A stretch of 64,000 bases of DNA from CAZTZY01 sp964617765. Its GTDB lineage: Bacteria > Pseudomonadota > Gammaproteobacteria > Pseudomonadales > DT-91. Position 1 is the stretch's first letter. Each line of letters begins with the position of its first letter. The notes under the pieces are model-generated. The model was not told where the DNA came from. It was given only the letters and a program-made list of their open reading frames with translations, and made no database searches. A program made the translations under genes and the position numbers. Location of the stretch: contig CAZTZY010000002.1 in assembly GCA_964617765.1 (NCBI GenBank), forward strand, positions 29,126-93,125. The letters are read 5' to 3'. Shown here in pieces: positions 30,401 to 38,441 of the stretch.

Positions 30401-32463
30401 AAACACCACCGTTCATAGAGCAGGCCGTACAATTTGTTATCAAGGAACACGAAGCAGATTGCCAGCTCGATTTATATTATCAAACATCGTCTTTTTCTGA
30501 TCTTCAACTTCTGGAAAGAATTGCCCTCATCTGTGAACAGATAGTATCGGGTGTCGACACTCTGGGTGCATTGAGCCTGCTCTTTCCTGACGAAGTTAAT
30601 CAGCAATTAAAAGACTGGAATACCACTCACCAGCCACTGCCTGCTTTTACTTCGGTACAATCATGGTTTGAAGCCCAGGTGGCGTTAACACCAGACAATA
30701 TTGCCATTATTGATGATTCAGGATCAATAACCTATCAAGCACTCAATGCCGATGCCAATCGCCTGGCCTATTATCTAAAACAGCAAGGTGTGGGTAGTGA
30801 TATCCGTGTTGGTTTATGTTTGAACCGAAACATCAATGCCATGAAAATCATCCTCGGGATTATCAAGGCCGGTGGTGCCTATGTGCCGATTGATGCCAAT
30901 TATCCGGAACAGCGGATCCGTTATATGCTGGAAACCGGCAATATTCATACCCTTATTACCGAGAGCATCCACAGGGATATTTTTGCCAGTTCTGCGGTAA
31001 CATTAATCATCATCGATGATGAGACTTCAGCAGAAGCAGAAGGCATTGCCAAACAATCTGCAAACAATCCCGTTGCCTTGTCGCAACTCACCGATATGCT
31101 GTATGTGATTTTTACCTCGGGCTCCACTGGCAACCCTAAAGGCGCAACTGTGATGCATCAGGGTGAAATCAATTTATTGAACTGGTATACCCGTGAATTC
31201 AACTTCAATGAGCAATCCAGCACCTTGATCATTAGTGCCCTGGGTTTTGATCTAACACAGAAAAACTTGTTTGCACCTTTGGTCACGGGTGGCAAACTGG
31301 TGTTATCACAACTGGAACATTATGACAGTGGTGCCATTCACCAGCTTATTCATCAACACCAGATTACCCATATCAATTCTGCGCCCAGTGCGTTTTATCC
31401 CTTAGTTGAGGATCATCAGGATTACAGCACGCTGGCCAGTTTACGTTCGGTGATTTTTGGCGGCGAAAGCATTAAGTGCGAGCGGCTGGCAAAATGGTTT
31501 TTGGCAGATAATTGTAATGCACAATTAATCAACAACTACGGCCCGACAGAATGCACCGATATCTCCGGATTTTTTCGCGTGGGAAATTTTGCAGAATACC
31601 TGCAAAAGCCAATACCTATTGGCAAGCCTAACGATAATGTTCAATGTTATATTTTAAATTCATCCCTGCAACTGCTTCCACAGGGTATTATCGGTGAAAT
31701 CTGTGTTGCAGGTTTAGGCGTAGGTCTTGGCTATCTCAACAATCCGGAATTAACCCACGAAAAGTTTATTGCCCATCCTTTTGGCGAAGGCCTGCTCTAT
31801 CGCACGGGTGACCTCGGCTATTACCTGCCTGATGGCAATATCTGCTTCCATGTGCGTGAAGATTTCCAGATTAAACTGCATGGCTTGCGTATTGAACTGG
31901 GCGAAATTGAAATGGCATTGCATGATGCCTTTAGCCTGGCCGACACATTGGCATTGGTGATTGATCAGCAACTGCTTGCCTATGGCATTAGCCCTGCCAC
32001 TAAAAAATTACCTGATGACTGGAAAGCCGTGTTAGCCAAAAGCCTGCCAGCCTACATGATTCCAAAATCGGTCACCCTGCTTGCAAAATGGCCATTAACA
32101 CCGAACGGGAAAATTGATCGTAAAGCACTGCCCAAACCCCAGTCTGCTGCTACACATATACCGTATGTGGCACCGCGTAATGATATCGAAGAAGTTATCT
32201 GCGATATCATACGCCGCATACTCAGTGTTGAACGCGTGGGCGTGCATGATAATTTCTTCGATCTTGGCGGGCATTCACTGGCGGCTTCACGTGCCATTGT
32301 ACAAATTCGCGAACACTTCCAGATCGACATTCCATTAAATGTTTTATTTGAAATGACCACCGTGGAAAAACTTGCTGCCTATATCAAAGCCTCACAATGG
32401 GCTTTACAATCTGCCGCAATAGCGCAAGAAGATGACAGCAACAGGGATACTGGATTTATATAA
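24472..32463 (+). CDS. NRPS with tandem condensation domains (dock-C-A-PCP-C-C-A-PCP), no thioesterase
   Basis: This 2663-residue synthetase has a TubC-type docking domain (1-64), C1 (HH 226-227), A1 with serine code DVWHFSLID (Asp 750), PCP1 (Ser 1099), C2 (about 1155-1580, HH 1289-1290), C3 (about 1605-2035), A2 (about 2060-2550) and PCP2 (Ser 2602). C2 starts with SFAQERLW, typical of ordinary C domains. C3 starts LPLTPMQ (1613-1619), has HHALLDG at 1747-1753 and is otherwise divergent. The A2 code reads DLKNIGNDI (Asp 2260), which I cannot assign. After PCP2 only a short tail ending NRDTGFI remains, so no release domain is present. The tail resembles that of the FAAL-ACP protein. Confidence 0.93.
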   Translation: MTTVMQLISQLGAAGIKLWLDEESLARGDNELRFKAPKGALTPELKARLISQKAEVIAFLLHSKTDPAQIISIIERNTEGLYPLSFAQQRFWFLDRLEPGNPALHIPAALRITGPLNIESLRLAFARLAARHESLRTSFVLDEHNLALQKIHPENGWVLIENYDLSHLTAQQQDERLQEIMRDEALHPYDLHQHEQQTPSLLRTRLARITPVNASQQQHILFVTLHHIIADGWSLNILIEELTRHYQALQNQETVSLPPLPAQYIDFSHWQHQWINSSAMKSQLDYWQQQLKSVALLDLPTDFQRPKQSTHHGAAHHFTIPASIGEKIPPLATTENTSPYIVLLTAFNVLLHRYTQQEDICIGTPVAGRHQQSIENVIGCFINLLAIRNTIDGNNGFKHLLHQVKHTVLAAQENQTIPFELVADHCTEQRSLSHTPLFQVLFTYDTSDFSRQLQASDLQLDLLPQSSFTAKYDMQWHIATSTDGFSASIEYNTDLFSADTINTIARHFIALLEQLCLHADTAINQLPFLSPAEYAQQLDTQQGWNATSFQYAITDSLQELIETQAEKTPDALAVCDEYQSLTYRELNAAANQLAHYLASLGIIRNKAVVVCMERSVKLSITLLAILKTGGAYVPLATDIPPERFNYICKDTHATVIISSISMLLDKSNSHIQQIDFDNTGAWQCFTTHNSTAGTQAGDIFNIIYTSGSTGNPKGVMVPHRGIINRLRWMQHEYPLTANDRILQKTPYNFDVSVWELFWPLMFGSSIFFARPDGHKEPGYLRDVITRQKITTLHFVPSMLGIFLQTDNIEQCNSVKRVFTSGEALELAHNNAFFQRMPYAELHNLYGPTEASIDVSYYACNAAEKNRSVPIGKPIHNTQLHILDKNLQILPVGAAGELYIGGAGLASGYLNQPELTASTFINNPFYKQGHPSQKLYKTGDVVRYLPSGDIEYLGRNDHQVKIRGFRIELGEIESQLRALPDVLDAIVISRAINGQDQLLAFIHTTQPLLENAEYAAHLKQHLPEYMIPLAYCAIDEVPLSANGKVDRKKLPEINLAELQSRVYIAPRNDTESELAFLWQALLPVDNIGVQDNFFELGGHSLIATQLVGQISKAFAVEIPLKLLFEKPTIAELAEYIDQGGNITELAQASDIIQADRSKAIPLSFAQERLWIIEQISPGNTAYNIPFALRISGSLDKPALLKAIHAMVERHEPLRTRIITQADGNACQDIRPASEFNVKETALPASLSATGLQALLSTTAALAFDFSTDLLFRVELLTIDAQEHILLACMHHIISDGWSLTVLQKELVALYQANTLQQSAPLLPLPHQYADYAVWQRQQSTQERTQKHLEYWIHHLAHTPAFITLPTDKPRPLQQTFNGAMLTLNLPVHIAQQVNAYSQTHGTTPFNILLSSYALLLGQYARQDDICIGTPVSGREKSSLQGLIGYFVNAVVIRNNLSGNPMFSELVQRTQNTALAAFAHQDVAIEQVLDKLQLERNPAYSPVAQVGFSFIGKTLTPDLALDKLTINPLEIERVVAKYDLTLIAVETRDGLQVNFEYNTDLFNATTIATLYQHYVTLLEQCLNNPEIGIKGYQLLQGDELYSALDVSHHDIESILPLTPMQYDMVLSQWLNPESLANTLGYRAEVDFEVDADSWEKAIQLVSLQQPVTRTQFKTNRMPYGDFAFQCIYRHLSISLDVMDYRDELLTAGQIQQRVDAFIYQPQCYQESKFIRYGLMRINGQRTILLLSSHHALLDGVSIVIIAESTARYYEALHKHHNVHEVITPAATFASYISDNIQYIDNTATRAFWQEQFRQCGAVDFPLTVSTHSIEPRQIVNVHVLEEPLWKDIKIWARKNRTTPAQLLKLVYGLLIANYCHTREDFYFSEFHAGRDKHHAQSLGCFFLQSPFIFKNDLLQKETPISALFEYARAYRKTIKPYDAISMGLTRKLAPQGRLHFMFNYYHFFPVDQCLMGNPITCIETPPFIEQAVQFVIKEHEADCQLDLYYQTSSFSDLQLLERIALICEQIVSGVDTLGALSLLFPDEVNQQLKDWNTTHQPLPAFTSVQSWFEAQVALTPDNIAIIDDSGSITYQALNADANRLAYYLKQQGVGSDIRVGLCLNRNINAMKIILGIIKAGGAYVPIDANYPEQRIRYMLETGNIHTLITESIHRDIFASSAVTLIIIDDETSAEAEGIAKQSANNPVALSQLTDMLYVIFTSGSTGNPKGATVMHQGEINLLNWYTREFNFNEQSSTLIISALGFDLTQKNLFAPLVTGGKLVLSQLEHYDSGAIHQLIHQHQITHINSAPSAFYPLVEDHQDYSTLASLRSVIFGGESIKCERLAKWFLADNCNAQLINNYGPTECTDISGFFRVGNFAEYLQKPIPIGKPNDNVQCYILNSSLQLLPQGIIGEICVAGLGVGLGYLNNPELTHEKFIAHPFGEGLLYRTGDLGYYLPDGNICFHVREDFQIKLHGLRIELGEIEMALHDAFSLADTLALVIDQQLLAYGISPATKKLPDDWKAVLAKSLPAYMIPKSVTLLAKWPLTPNGKIDRKALPKPQSAATHIPYVAPRNDIEEVICDIIRRILSVERVGVHDNFFDLGGHSLAASRAIVQIREHFQIDIPLNVLFEMTTVEKLAAYIKASQWALQSAAIAQEDDSNRDTGFI

Positions 32464-32554
32464 TGGTAATCTTTCGACTTTTAAGCCGGCCCAGCTTTAT
32501 TTTGATTTATCACAATGGCAGTAACACTATCAATAAGTTCTGGAATGTGTATTT

Positions 32555-34255
32555 ATGAATAATTCTTTTACCCATTTTTTAGATCGATCAAGCCTGTACC
32601 TGACGTTACCTCCTTCGACGATCAGGGGTTTTTTGACGGCCATTCTATTTTTTTTCATCTATGCTATTTGCCTTAATTATCATGAAACGCTTTATTCTAC
32701 TGCTCTTGCCATGGACGACATCATCTTCCTGGACGGCATGAACCGAGTGCTGCATGGTCATAAACCCCATATCGATTTTTCAGGCGGCTTAGGCATGTTA
32801 AATTTTTATGGTGGCGCTTTATTGCGGCCATTCAGCAAAACCATCTATCAAGCCTTTCTTTTTTACCATACGCTTGTTCTGGCATTTTTTCTGGTTATCA
32901 GCGTCTATTTATCGATAACGCGGCTGCAACGATTCACATCATTTATTTTGATCATGTATGTAGCAGCAATCATTGCAGCACCTCTGGGTATTAATTCCGA
33001 CCCCAATGTTATTACCCATGCCAGTTTTTACAACCGTTTTGGCTGGACAGCCAATCTGGTCGGCTTTCTATTTCTTTTGCTACCCCGCAATAATTCCAGG
33101 CTACTTGAATTTCTGGATGCATTTTTAGTTTCTGCATTATTGATATTTGTTTTATATACAAAAATTACGGATTTCCTGACTTTATGTGCCTTGTATACCT
33201 TCGCATTATTACTCTATCCGCAGCGATTCATAAAACTCGCGGTACTGGTTTTTATTTTTTCTACAATAGCTATTGTGTTAGTTGAATATGCCCTGCCCGG
33301 CATTCATGCAGCCTATGCCAATGATTTATTGCATGTGAGTATGGGTAGTTCCGGCGTAGACCTGGACTTTCTGAAATATGCATCAAGGGAACGCTGGAAC
33401 ATACTGGCTTGTATTCTGGCTTTTTATTTAACACGCACTATCTACATGGATAATCCTGCCTATAAGAAAAAACTACACTATTTACTCGGTGCTTTCATGG
33501 TTTTGGGAGCCCTGTTTGTATTGGCGAACAATACCCAACCGAGAGGTGCAATCTCTTTACTCGCTATCCCGTTAGCTCTCTCCGCCATTTATTTTTCAAC
33601 CCGCCATACTAGAACCGATAGCGAAACAAACAAGAATCGTCTTTTTCTCATGGGATTAATTCTATTATTTATCTACCCTGAAATTTCCATACGACATAGA
33701 ACCATCATTCAATACTTCAATGAAACAAAAAAGGTTGAGTATGCATTCCCTATCCCTGAGGGTATGAAGGGTCTCTATTTTTCGGAAGGTAATGCTGATT
33801 TATTACAACGTTTGGTTGCAAATAAGGGGACATTAAGTATCCAGGAATATCGTGAATTAACACCCTTAAAAGGACGCAAAGGTCAGATTTATTTATCGGA
33901 GTATACCTATTCCATTGCTCAAGGTACTTTGGAACTGGAATCCATTATCAAACAACATGGCAATGGATCAATTATCAACCTGGATTATGTCAATCCCTTT
34001 TCAACCTTTTTAAATCTTGAGCCTGTTAGAGGTGATGCTATTTGTTATCATTTTATGCGTGCGACTTATAAGCCAGGGAATATTTTATTTGCCGAAGCAA
34101 GTTACATATCTATCCCAAAATTCCCCGCAAATACCATAACTACAAATTTTTTATATAACCTTTACAAAGATTATATTCATCTTAATTATCATGTGGTTTC
34201 AGATTCGTTGTTGTGGACTTTTTATAAAAAAAATACCGCGGCATTACCCTATTGA
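32555..34255 (+). CDS. Polytopic membrane protein, possible GT-C glycosyltransferase
   Basis: A 566-residue protein with about ten predicted membrane helices in the first 400 residues and a soluble C-terminal part (about 400-566). The first periplasmic loop contains AMDDIIFLDGMNRVLHGHKP followed by HIDFS. This resembles the acidic loop and G-x-x-P-x-x-D-F pattern of GT-C enzymes that use lipid-linked sugars (PMT/ArnT-like). I do not recognise a specific family. It follows the last NRPS gene by 91 bases on the same strand, so sugar transfer to the lipopeptide or to a cell-surface glycan is a reasonable but untested idea. Confidence 0.55.
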   Translation: MNNSFTHFLDRSSLYLTLPPSTIRGFLTAILFFFIYAICLNYHETLYSTALAMDDIIFLDGMNRVLHGHKPHIDFSGGLGMLNFYGGALLRPFSKTIYQAFLFYHTLVLAFFLVISVYLSITRLQRFTSFILIMYVAAIIAAPLGINSDPNVITHASFYNRFGWTANLVGFLFLLLPRNNSRLLEFLDAFLVSALLIFVLYTKITDFLTLCALYTFALLLYPQRFIKLAVLVFIFSTIAIVLVEYALPGIHAAYANDLLHVSMGSSGVDLDFLKYASRERWNILACILAFYLTRTIYMDNPAYKKKLHYLLGAFMVLGALFVLANNTQPRGAISLLAIPLALSAIYFSTRHTRTDSETNKNRLFLMGLILLFIYPEISIRHRTIIQYFNETKKVEYAFPIPEGMKGLYFSEGNADLLQRLVANKGTLSIQEYRELTPLKGRKGQIYLSEYTYSIAQGTLELESIIKQHGNGSIINLDYVNPFSTFLNLEPVRGDAICYHFMRATYKPGNILFAEASYISIPKFPANTITTNFLYNLYKDYIHLNYHVVSDSLLWTFYKKNTAALPY

Positions 34256-34337
34256 ATCCAGGTAATGCCAGAAACTTGAGCAGGGAAATGTTTAAAGGCG
34301 CAATTGTTGATTAAGTAATTCGTGAATCCATAATCCA

Positions 34338-36302
34338 TTATGGCAATGGATTTCCCATTTTCAACAGGTATTGTTCACCCAAAATTCTTGATCCTATATC
34401 CGTCAGGTGTTGTTTATCCAGATACAAGGGCATTCCTTCCATAATGGTGGCACAATTCTGTTTATTACAAATAACATCCTGTGGTGTTATGAATTTTACC
34501 TGGGGAAATTTTTGGCCAATTTCCGCAAAAAGACTATTTACCCATTCCTGCTGTTTCACTATTTCTTCAAACTCAATAACACAATCCCTTGTGTAATCGG
34601 CATCAAGAATTTTGTGTCTCGAACATTTTAGTAACTGATCGGAAATTGCCGGATTATCTTTTATAATTATTGGGGTTATGTCTTTTTCAATCAAAACACT
34701 GACTGAATTAAAAAAAGCCTTACGGAAAACCTTTTGGGATGTTTGCCGGGTTAATTCAGTATTATTTTCATCAAAATAAAAAATGGTGTCCGGGGCAATA
34801 TCAGCTATGGACCAGTAACCTGCGAGAACAACATACTTATACTGTTTGTCATTTAATTGCTGATAAAATGCATTGGTTTTTTTAAAACAATCACTTTCTT
34901 TATCCAGATAGGTAATTTTTCCCGTATTTCTGTTTTTCATGGCTCTGTACATATCAACCATAGGCAAACAGAAACCCGTTGTCTGTGTTTTTAATTTCAG
35001 ATCCTGATTTGGGCTGAGCAGCACATGCAGGAATGGCGAAAAATGTGCGGCATGTGAATCGCCTATCAACATCACTTCTGCACATTTTCCATCACTAACA
35101 CTGGAGCAGGATTCATTATAAACCGTAGCCTTTTGTTCCATCGCTTTTACTTTCATTGGATCAACATTAAAACGCTGTGGCATACCATCACTCTTGTCGA
35201 CAACAACATTGATGATAATGAATACCAATAAAGGTACTGCATACATTACACCAAAGGTTTTCCAAAACGAAAACTTCCACTTAAAACGTAACGGATTTTC
35301 TACAAAGTTCAATGTTAAAACGGATAAGATCAGAGCAAGAATAATGGCGAGGATAGATGCAACTGGCGTAATACCACCGGTAGCATAGCGAATAAAAACA
35401 AAAATAGGCCAGTGCCACAGGTAAAGTGAATAAGAAATTTTTCCAAGCCCAACAAATGGCTTGCTCGATAAAACATCACTGATGGCATTTTGCGTGAACC
35501 CGCCATATATCAATAACACTGTTCCGATACATACCGGTAATGCATTAAAACCAGGGAAATAGTCTTCCTGCGTCAGGTATATTGAAGAAAGGATAATTGC
35601 CACTGTTCCCGTCAAGCCTGAGAGTATGGCAACCCTGGCAGAAAGTGTCGGCAAATGTCTTATGGCTAAAGCTAGTAATGCACCAGCCAATAATTCAAAG
35701 AAACGTGCAGGCAATAAATAATAAGCTGCCGTATGAAAGTTAAGGGTTTGCCATTGGGAAAATATTACTGCTGATATAAATAATCCCGTCACTAATATTA
35801 ACAGTTCCTTATTCTTGAAATACCGGAATAACATTAATAACAGGATTGGCCACAATAAATAGAATTGTTCTTCTACAGAAAGAGACCATGTATGCAATAA
35901 AGGTATTTCATCAGTTTCTTCGGCAAAATAGCCTTCTGTCGTATTGGCTAAATAGAAATTGCCGAAAGATAAAAATGCCAGGCCCATTAACTTCACATGA
36001 TAGATATAATCCTTGGGCAACAGGATAAAATATCCCACAACCAATGTAGCTAACGCCACAACGATATAGGCTGGAAGTAAACGCCTGAAACGGCGCAAGT
36101 AAAATCCGGTAAAGGTAAATTTGCTATTATTTATTTGCTGTGCGATTTGCCCTGTAATCAAAAATCCGGACAACACAAAAAATACATCAACACCGACAAA
36201 TCCACCTGGCAATATATTCAGGCCGGTATGAAATATCACCACCAATAGAATGGCTATAGCTCTCATACCATCAATATGGGGAAGATAGGCTGATCTTTGC
36301 AT
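34338..36302 (-). CDS. OafA/YrhL-type acyltransferase with SGNH domain
   Basis: A 654-residue membrane protein. The N-terminal acyltransferase-3 domain (about 1-370) shows HIDGMRAIAILLVVIFHTG, DVFFVLSGFLITGQI, FYLRRFRRLLPAY and HTWSLSVEEQFYLLWPILLL. The C-terminal SGNH hydrolase-like domain (about 400-654) has LIGDSHAAHF and a late YLDKQHLTDIG carrying the Asp-x-x-His pair. Such proteins O-acetylate cell-surface glycans across the inner membrane. It is convergent with the GT-C-like gene and has a close paralogue of nearly equal length at 49417. Confidence 0.9.
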   Translation of the reverse strand: MQRSAYLPHIDGMRAIAILLVVIFHTGLNILPGGFVGVDVFFVLSGFLITGQIAQQINNSKFTFTGFYLRRFRRLLPAYIVVALATLVVGYFILLPKDYIYHVKLMGLAFLSFGNFYLANTTEGYFAEETDEIPLLHTWSLSVEEQFYLLWPILLLMLFRYFKNKELLILVTGLFISAVIFSQWQTLNFHTAAYYLLPARFFELLAGALLALAIRHLPTLSARVAILSGLTGTVAIILSSIYLTQEDYFPGFNALPVCIGTVLLIYGGFTQNAISDVLSSKPFVGLGKISYSLYLWHWPIFVFIRYATGGITPVASILAIILALILSVLTLNFVENPLRFKWKFSFWKTFGVMYAVPLLVFIIINVVVDKSDGMPQRFNVDPMKVKAMEQKATVYNESCSSVSDGKCAEVMLIGDSHAAHFSPFLHVLLSPNQDLKLKTQTTGFCLPMVDMYRAMKNRNTGKITYLDKESDCFKKTNAFYQQLNDKQYKYVVLAGYWSIADIAPDTIFYFDENNTELTRQTSQKVFRKAFFNSVSVLIEKDITPIIIKDNPAISDQLLKCSRHKILDADYTRDCVIEFEEIVKQQEWVNSLFAEIGQKFPQVKFITPQDVICNKQNCATIMEGMPLYLDKQHLTDIGSRILGEQYLLKMGNPLP

Positions 36303-36353
36303 GATTAACTATAAGCTCACGGTAAATGAATAATGGTAATTCCCTACAAACAA

Positions 36354-36401
36354 AAACACCTTATCAAGTTTCTCATTTTCTGATAACCCAATAAGGTGTT
36401 T
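36354..36401 (-). terminator. Terminator after dapB
   Basis: An inverted repeat of 11 bases (AAACACCTTAT on the plus strand, with its complement 26 bases on) is followed on the minus strand by TTTTTGTTTG. It lies downstream of dapB and would end the grpE-dnaK-dnaJ-dapB transcript before the acyltransferase gene. Confidence 0.75.
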
Positions 36402-36461
36402 ATTTTTATCTCCAGATTATATCTTTACATCATCCTGACTGAATCACAAACCAAAACAGGT

Positions 36462-37265
36462 TTATTTCAATCCTAATACATCCTGCATATCATACAGGCC
36501 TTTATCCTTGGCACCCAACCAGATGGCGGCACGCACAGCACCCCGGGCAAATGACATTCTTGAACTGGCTTTATGCGTAATCTCGACACGTTCGCCATCA
36601 GCGGCAAACATGACAGTATGATCACCAACAATATCACCGGCACGTACTGTGGCAAACCCGATAGTATCACGCTCACGCGCACCCGTTTGGCCTTCGCGTC
36701 CATACACTGCCACTTTTTTCAAATCACGCCCTAACGCATTGGCAACAACTTCACCCATGCTTAATGCGGTACCTGATGGTGCATCCACTTTATGACGATG
36801 ATGTGCTTCGTAAATTTCAATATCAACTTCGTCACCCAATACACGGGCTGCAGTATCCAGTAATTTGAAACACAAGTTTACACCCACACTAAAATTCGAC
36901 GCCATGCACAAGGCAATGTCCGATTGAGTTGCAAGCAACTGTATTTTTTGCTGGTCATTAAATCCGGTAGTGCCGATAACCATTTTTTTTCCGGCTTCCT
37001 TGCAGGCTGCGGCATTGGCCAACGTTGAAACCGGCGAGCTGAAATCGATGAGCACATCAAAGTCATCTAACACATCATCAATGGAACCAACAACGCTAAT
37101 GCCATTTTTACCCATACCGGCAAGCTCACCGGCATCGGCACCAATCAGCGAACTATCAGGCCTTTCGATGGCAGCTGTTAAATGCGCACCCTCAGCCATG
37201 GAAATTGCTTCAATCAGTGTTTTTCCCATTCTGCCGGCCGCGCCGGTAACTGCGATTCTAATCAT
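36462..37265 (-). CDS. dapB: 4-hydroxy-tetrahydrodipicolinate reductase
   Basis: A 267-residue cytoplasmic enzyme of normal length. The nucleotide-binding motif GAAGRMGKTLIE is at residues 8-19 and the active-site block EAHHRHKVDAPSGTAL at about 155-170. It reduces the dihydrodipicolinate precursor with NAD(P)H in the lysine and diaminopimelate pathway. It lies 12 bases after dnaJ and is probably carried on the same heat-shock transcript. The dnaJ-dapB arrangement is the one found in Pseudomonas. Confidence 0.96.
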   Translation of the reverse strand: MIRIAVTGAAGRMGKTLIEAISMAEGAHLTAAIERPDSSLIGADAGELAGMGKNGISVVGSIDDVLDDFDVLIDFSSPVSTLANAAACKEAGKKMVIGTTGFNDQQKIQLLATQSDIALCMASNFSVGVNLCFKLLDTAARVLGDEVDIEIYEAHHRHKVDAPSGTALSMGEVVANALGRDLKKVAVYGREGQTGARERDTIGFATVRAGDIVGDHTVMFAADGERVEITHKASSRMSFARGAVRAAIWLGAKDKGLYDMQDVLGLK

Positions 37266-37277
37266 GGCAATTCCTGT

Positions 37278-38405
37278 TTATGTTTTCATATCGTCGAAAA
37301 ACGTTTTTACGCCATCAAACCAGCTATTACGCTTGGGATTATGCTGATGGGCTGTACTATCTGAATCTAGTGTTTCCTGTAATTCCCTCAATAAATCTTT
37401 TTGGCGCTTGGTTAAATTAACTGGCGTTTCAACCATCACCCTGCACAACATATCACCGACATGCCCGCCGCGCACAGGCTTAACACCCTTGCCACGTAAA
37501 CGGAACATTTTACCGGTTTGGGTTTCTGCCGGAATTTTCAGTTTTACACGACCATCGAGTGTCGGCACTTCGATTTCACCCCCTAAAGCGGCATCAACGA
37601 TGGTAATAGGCACGTCACAATATAAATCCCTGCCATCGCGCTCAAACAAGGCATGTGGCCGGATAGTGATTTGCACATACAAATCGCCGTTTTGCCCACC
37701 ATCACGACTGGCTTCGCCTTCACCTGACAAACGGATCCTGTCACCGTTATCAACACCTTCCGGCACTTTCACATTCAGGGTTTTATTGTCACGCACTACA
37801 CCCTTGCCGCGGCAGGATGTACAGGGTTCTTCAATTTTCTTGCCTCGTCCACCACAATGCGGGCATGCCTGCTGTACCGCAAAAAATCCTTGCTGCATAC
37901 GCACCTGACCCATACCGTTACAGGTAGCGCAGGTACTGATTTTTGATCCTGGTTTGGCGCCTGACCCATCACAAGGCTTACACGAAACCGTAGTAGGGAT
38001 CTCGATTTTAACTTCGGCGCCTTTTACTGCCTGCTCTAAATCGAGTGTCAGGTTATATTGCAAGTCTGAACCGGGCTGCGGGCCACGACGACGGCCACGG
38101 CCACCGCCAAAGATATCACCAAAAATATCACCAAAGGCATCGGAGAAACCTTCAGCGCCGGAAAATCCGCCACCTTGCTGGTTAACACCGGCATGCCCAT
38201 ATTGGTCATAGGCAGCGCGTTTCTGTGCATCAGAAAGCACCTCATAGGCTTCGTTAGCTTCCTTGAATTTGTCTTCTGATTCTTTGTTATCGGGGTTTCT
38301 GTCAGGATGGTGTTTCATCGCTATCCGGCGGTAAGCTTTTTTCAGTTCTGCCTCGGTAACGCTTTTTTCAACGCCTAGAATTTCGTAGTAATCTCGTTTT
38401 GACAT
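37278..38405 (-). CDS. dnaJ: Chaperone DnaJ
   Basis: A 375-residue full-length Hsp40. It has the J domain with the HPD triad (KHHPDRNP, about residues 31-38), a Gly/Phe-rich linker (about 75-105) and four zinc motifs (CKPCDGSG, CATCNGMG, CPHCGGRG, CTSCRGKG, about 143-212), then the substrate-binding C-terminal domains. It delivers unfolded proteins to DnaK and stimulates its ATPase. It is separated from dnaK by 124 bases that contain a strong hairpin. Confidence 0.97.
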   Translation of the reverse strand: MSKRDYYEILGVEKSVTEAELKKAYRRIAMKHHPDRNPDNKESEDKFKEANEAYEVLSDAQKRAAYDQYGHAGVNQQGGGFSGAEGFSDAFGDIFGDIFGGGRGRRRGPQPGSDLQYNLTLDLEQAVKGAEVKIEIPTTVSCKPCDGSGAKPGSKISTCATCNGMGQVRMQQGFFAVQQACPHCGGRGKKIEEPCTSCRGKGVVRDNKTLNVKVPEGVDNGDRIRLSGEGEASRDGGQNGDLYVQITIRPHALFERDGRDLYCDVPITIVDAALGGEIEVPTLDGRVKLKIPAETQTGKMFRLRGKGVKPVRGGHVGDMLCRVMVETPVNLTKRQKDLLRELQETLDSDSTAHQHNPKRNSWFDGVKTFFDDMKT

Positions 38406-38441
38406 AATGTTTCTTCAGTTATTTGGCACAGTTTTTTAACA

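Noticed and set aside
29281..30645. Epimerase domain in the last synthetase
   Set aside because: The LPLTPMQ start fits E and D-type C domains, but it follows rather than precedes a C domain. I leave it as a divergent C-type domain.
6877..32463. Siderophore pathway
   Set aside because: Serine-rich peptides are common in siderophores, but there are no hydroxamate, catechol or beta-hydroxylase genes, no receptor and no visible Fur box. The role remains open.
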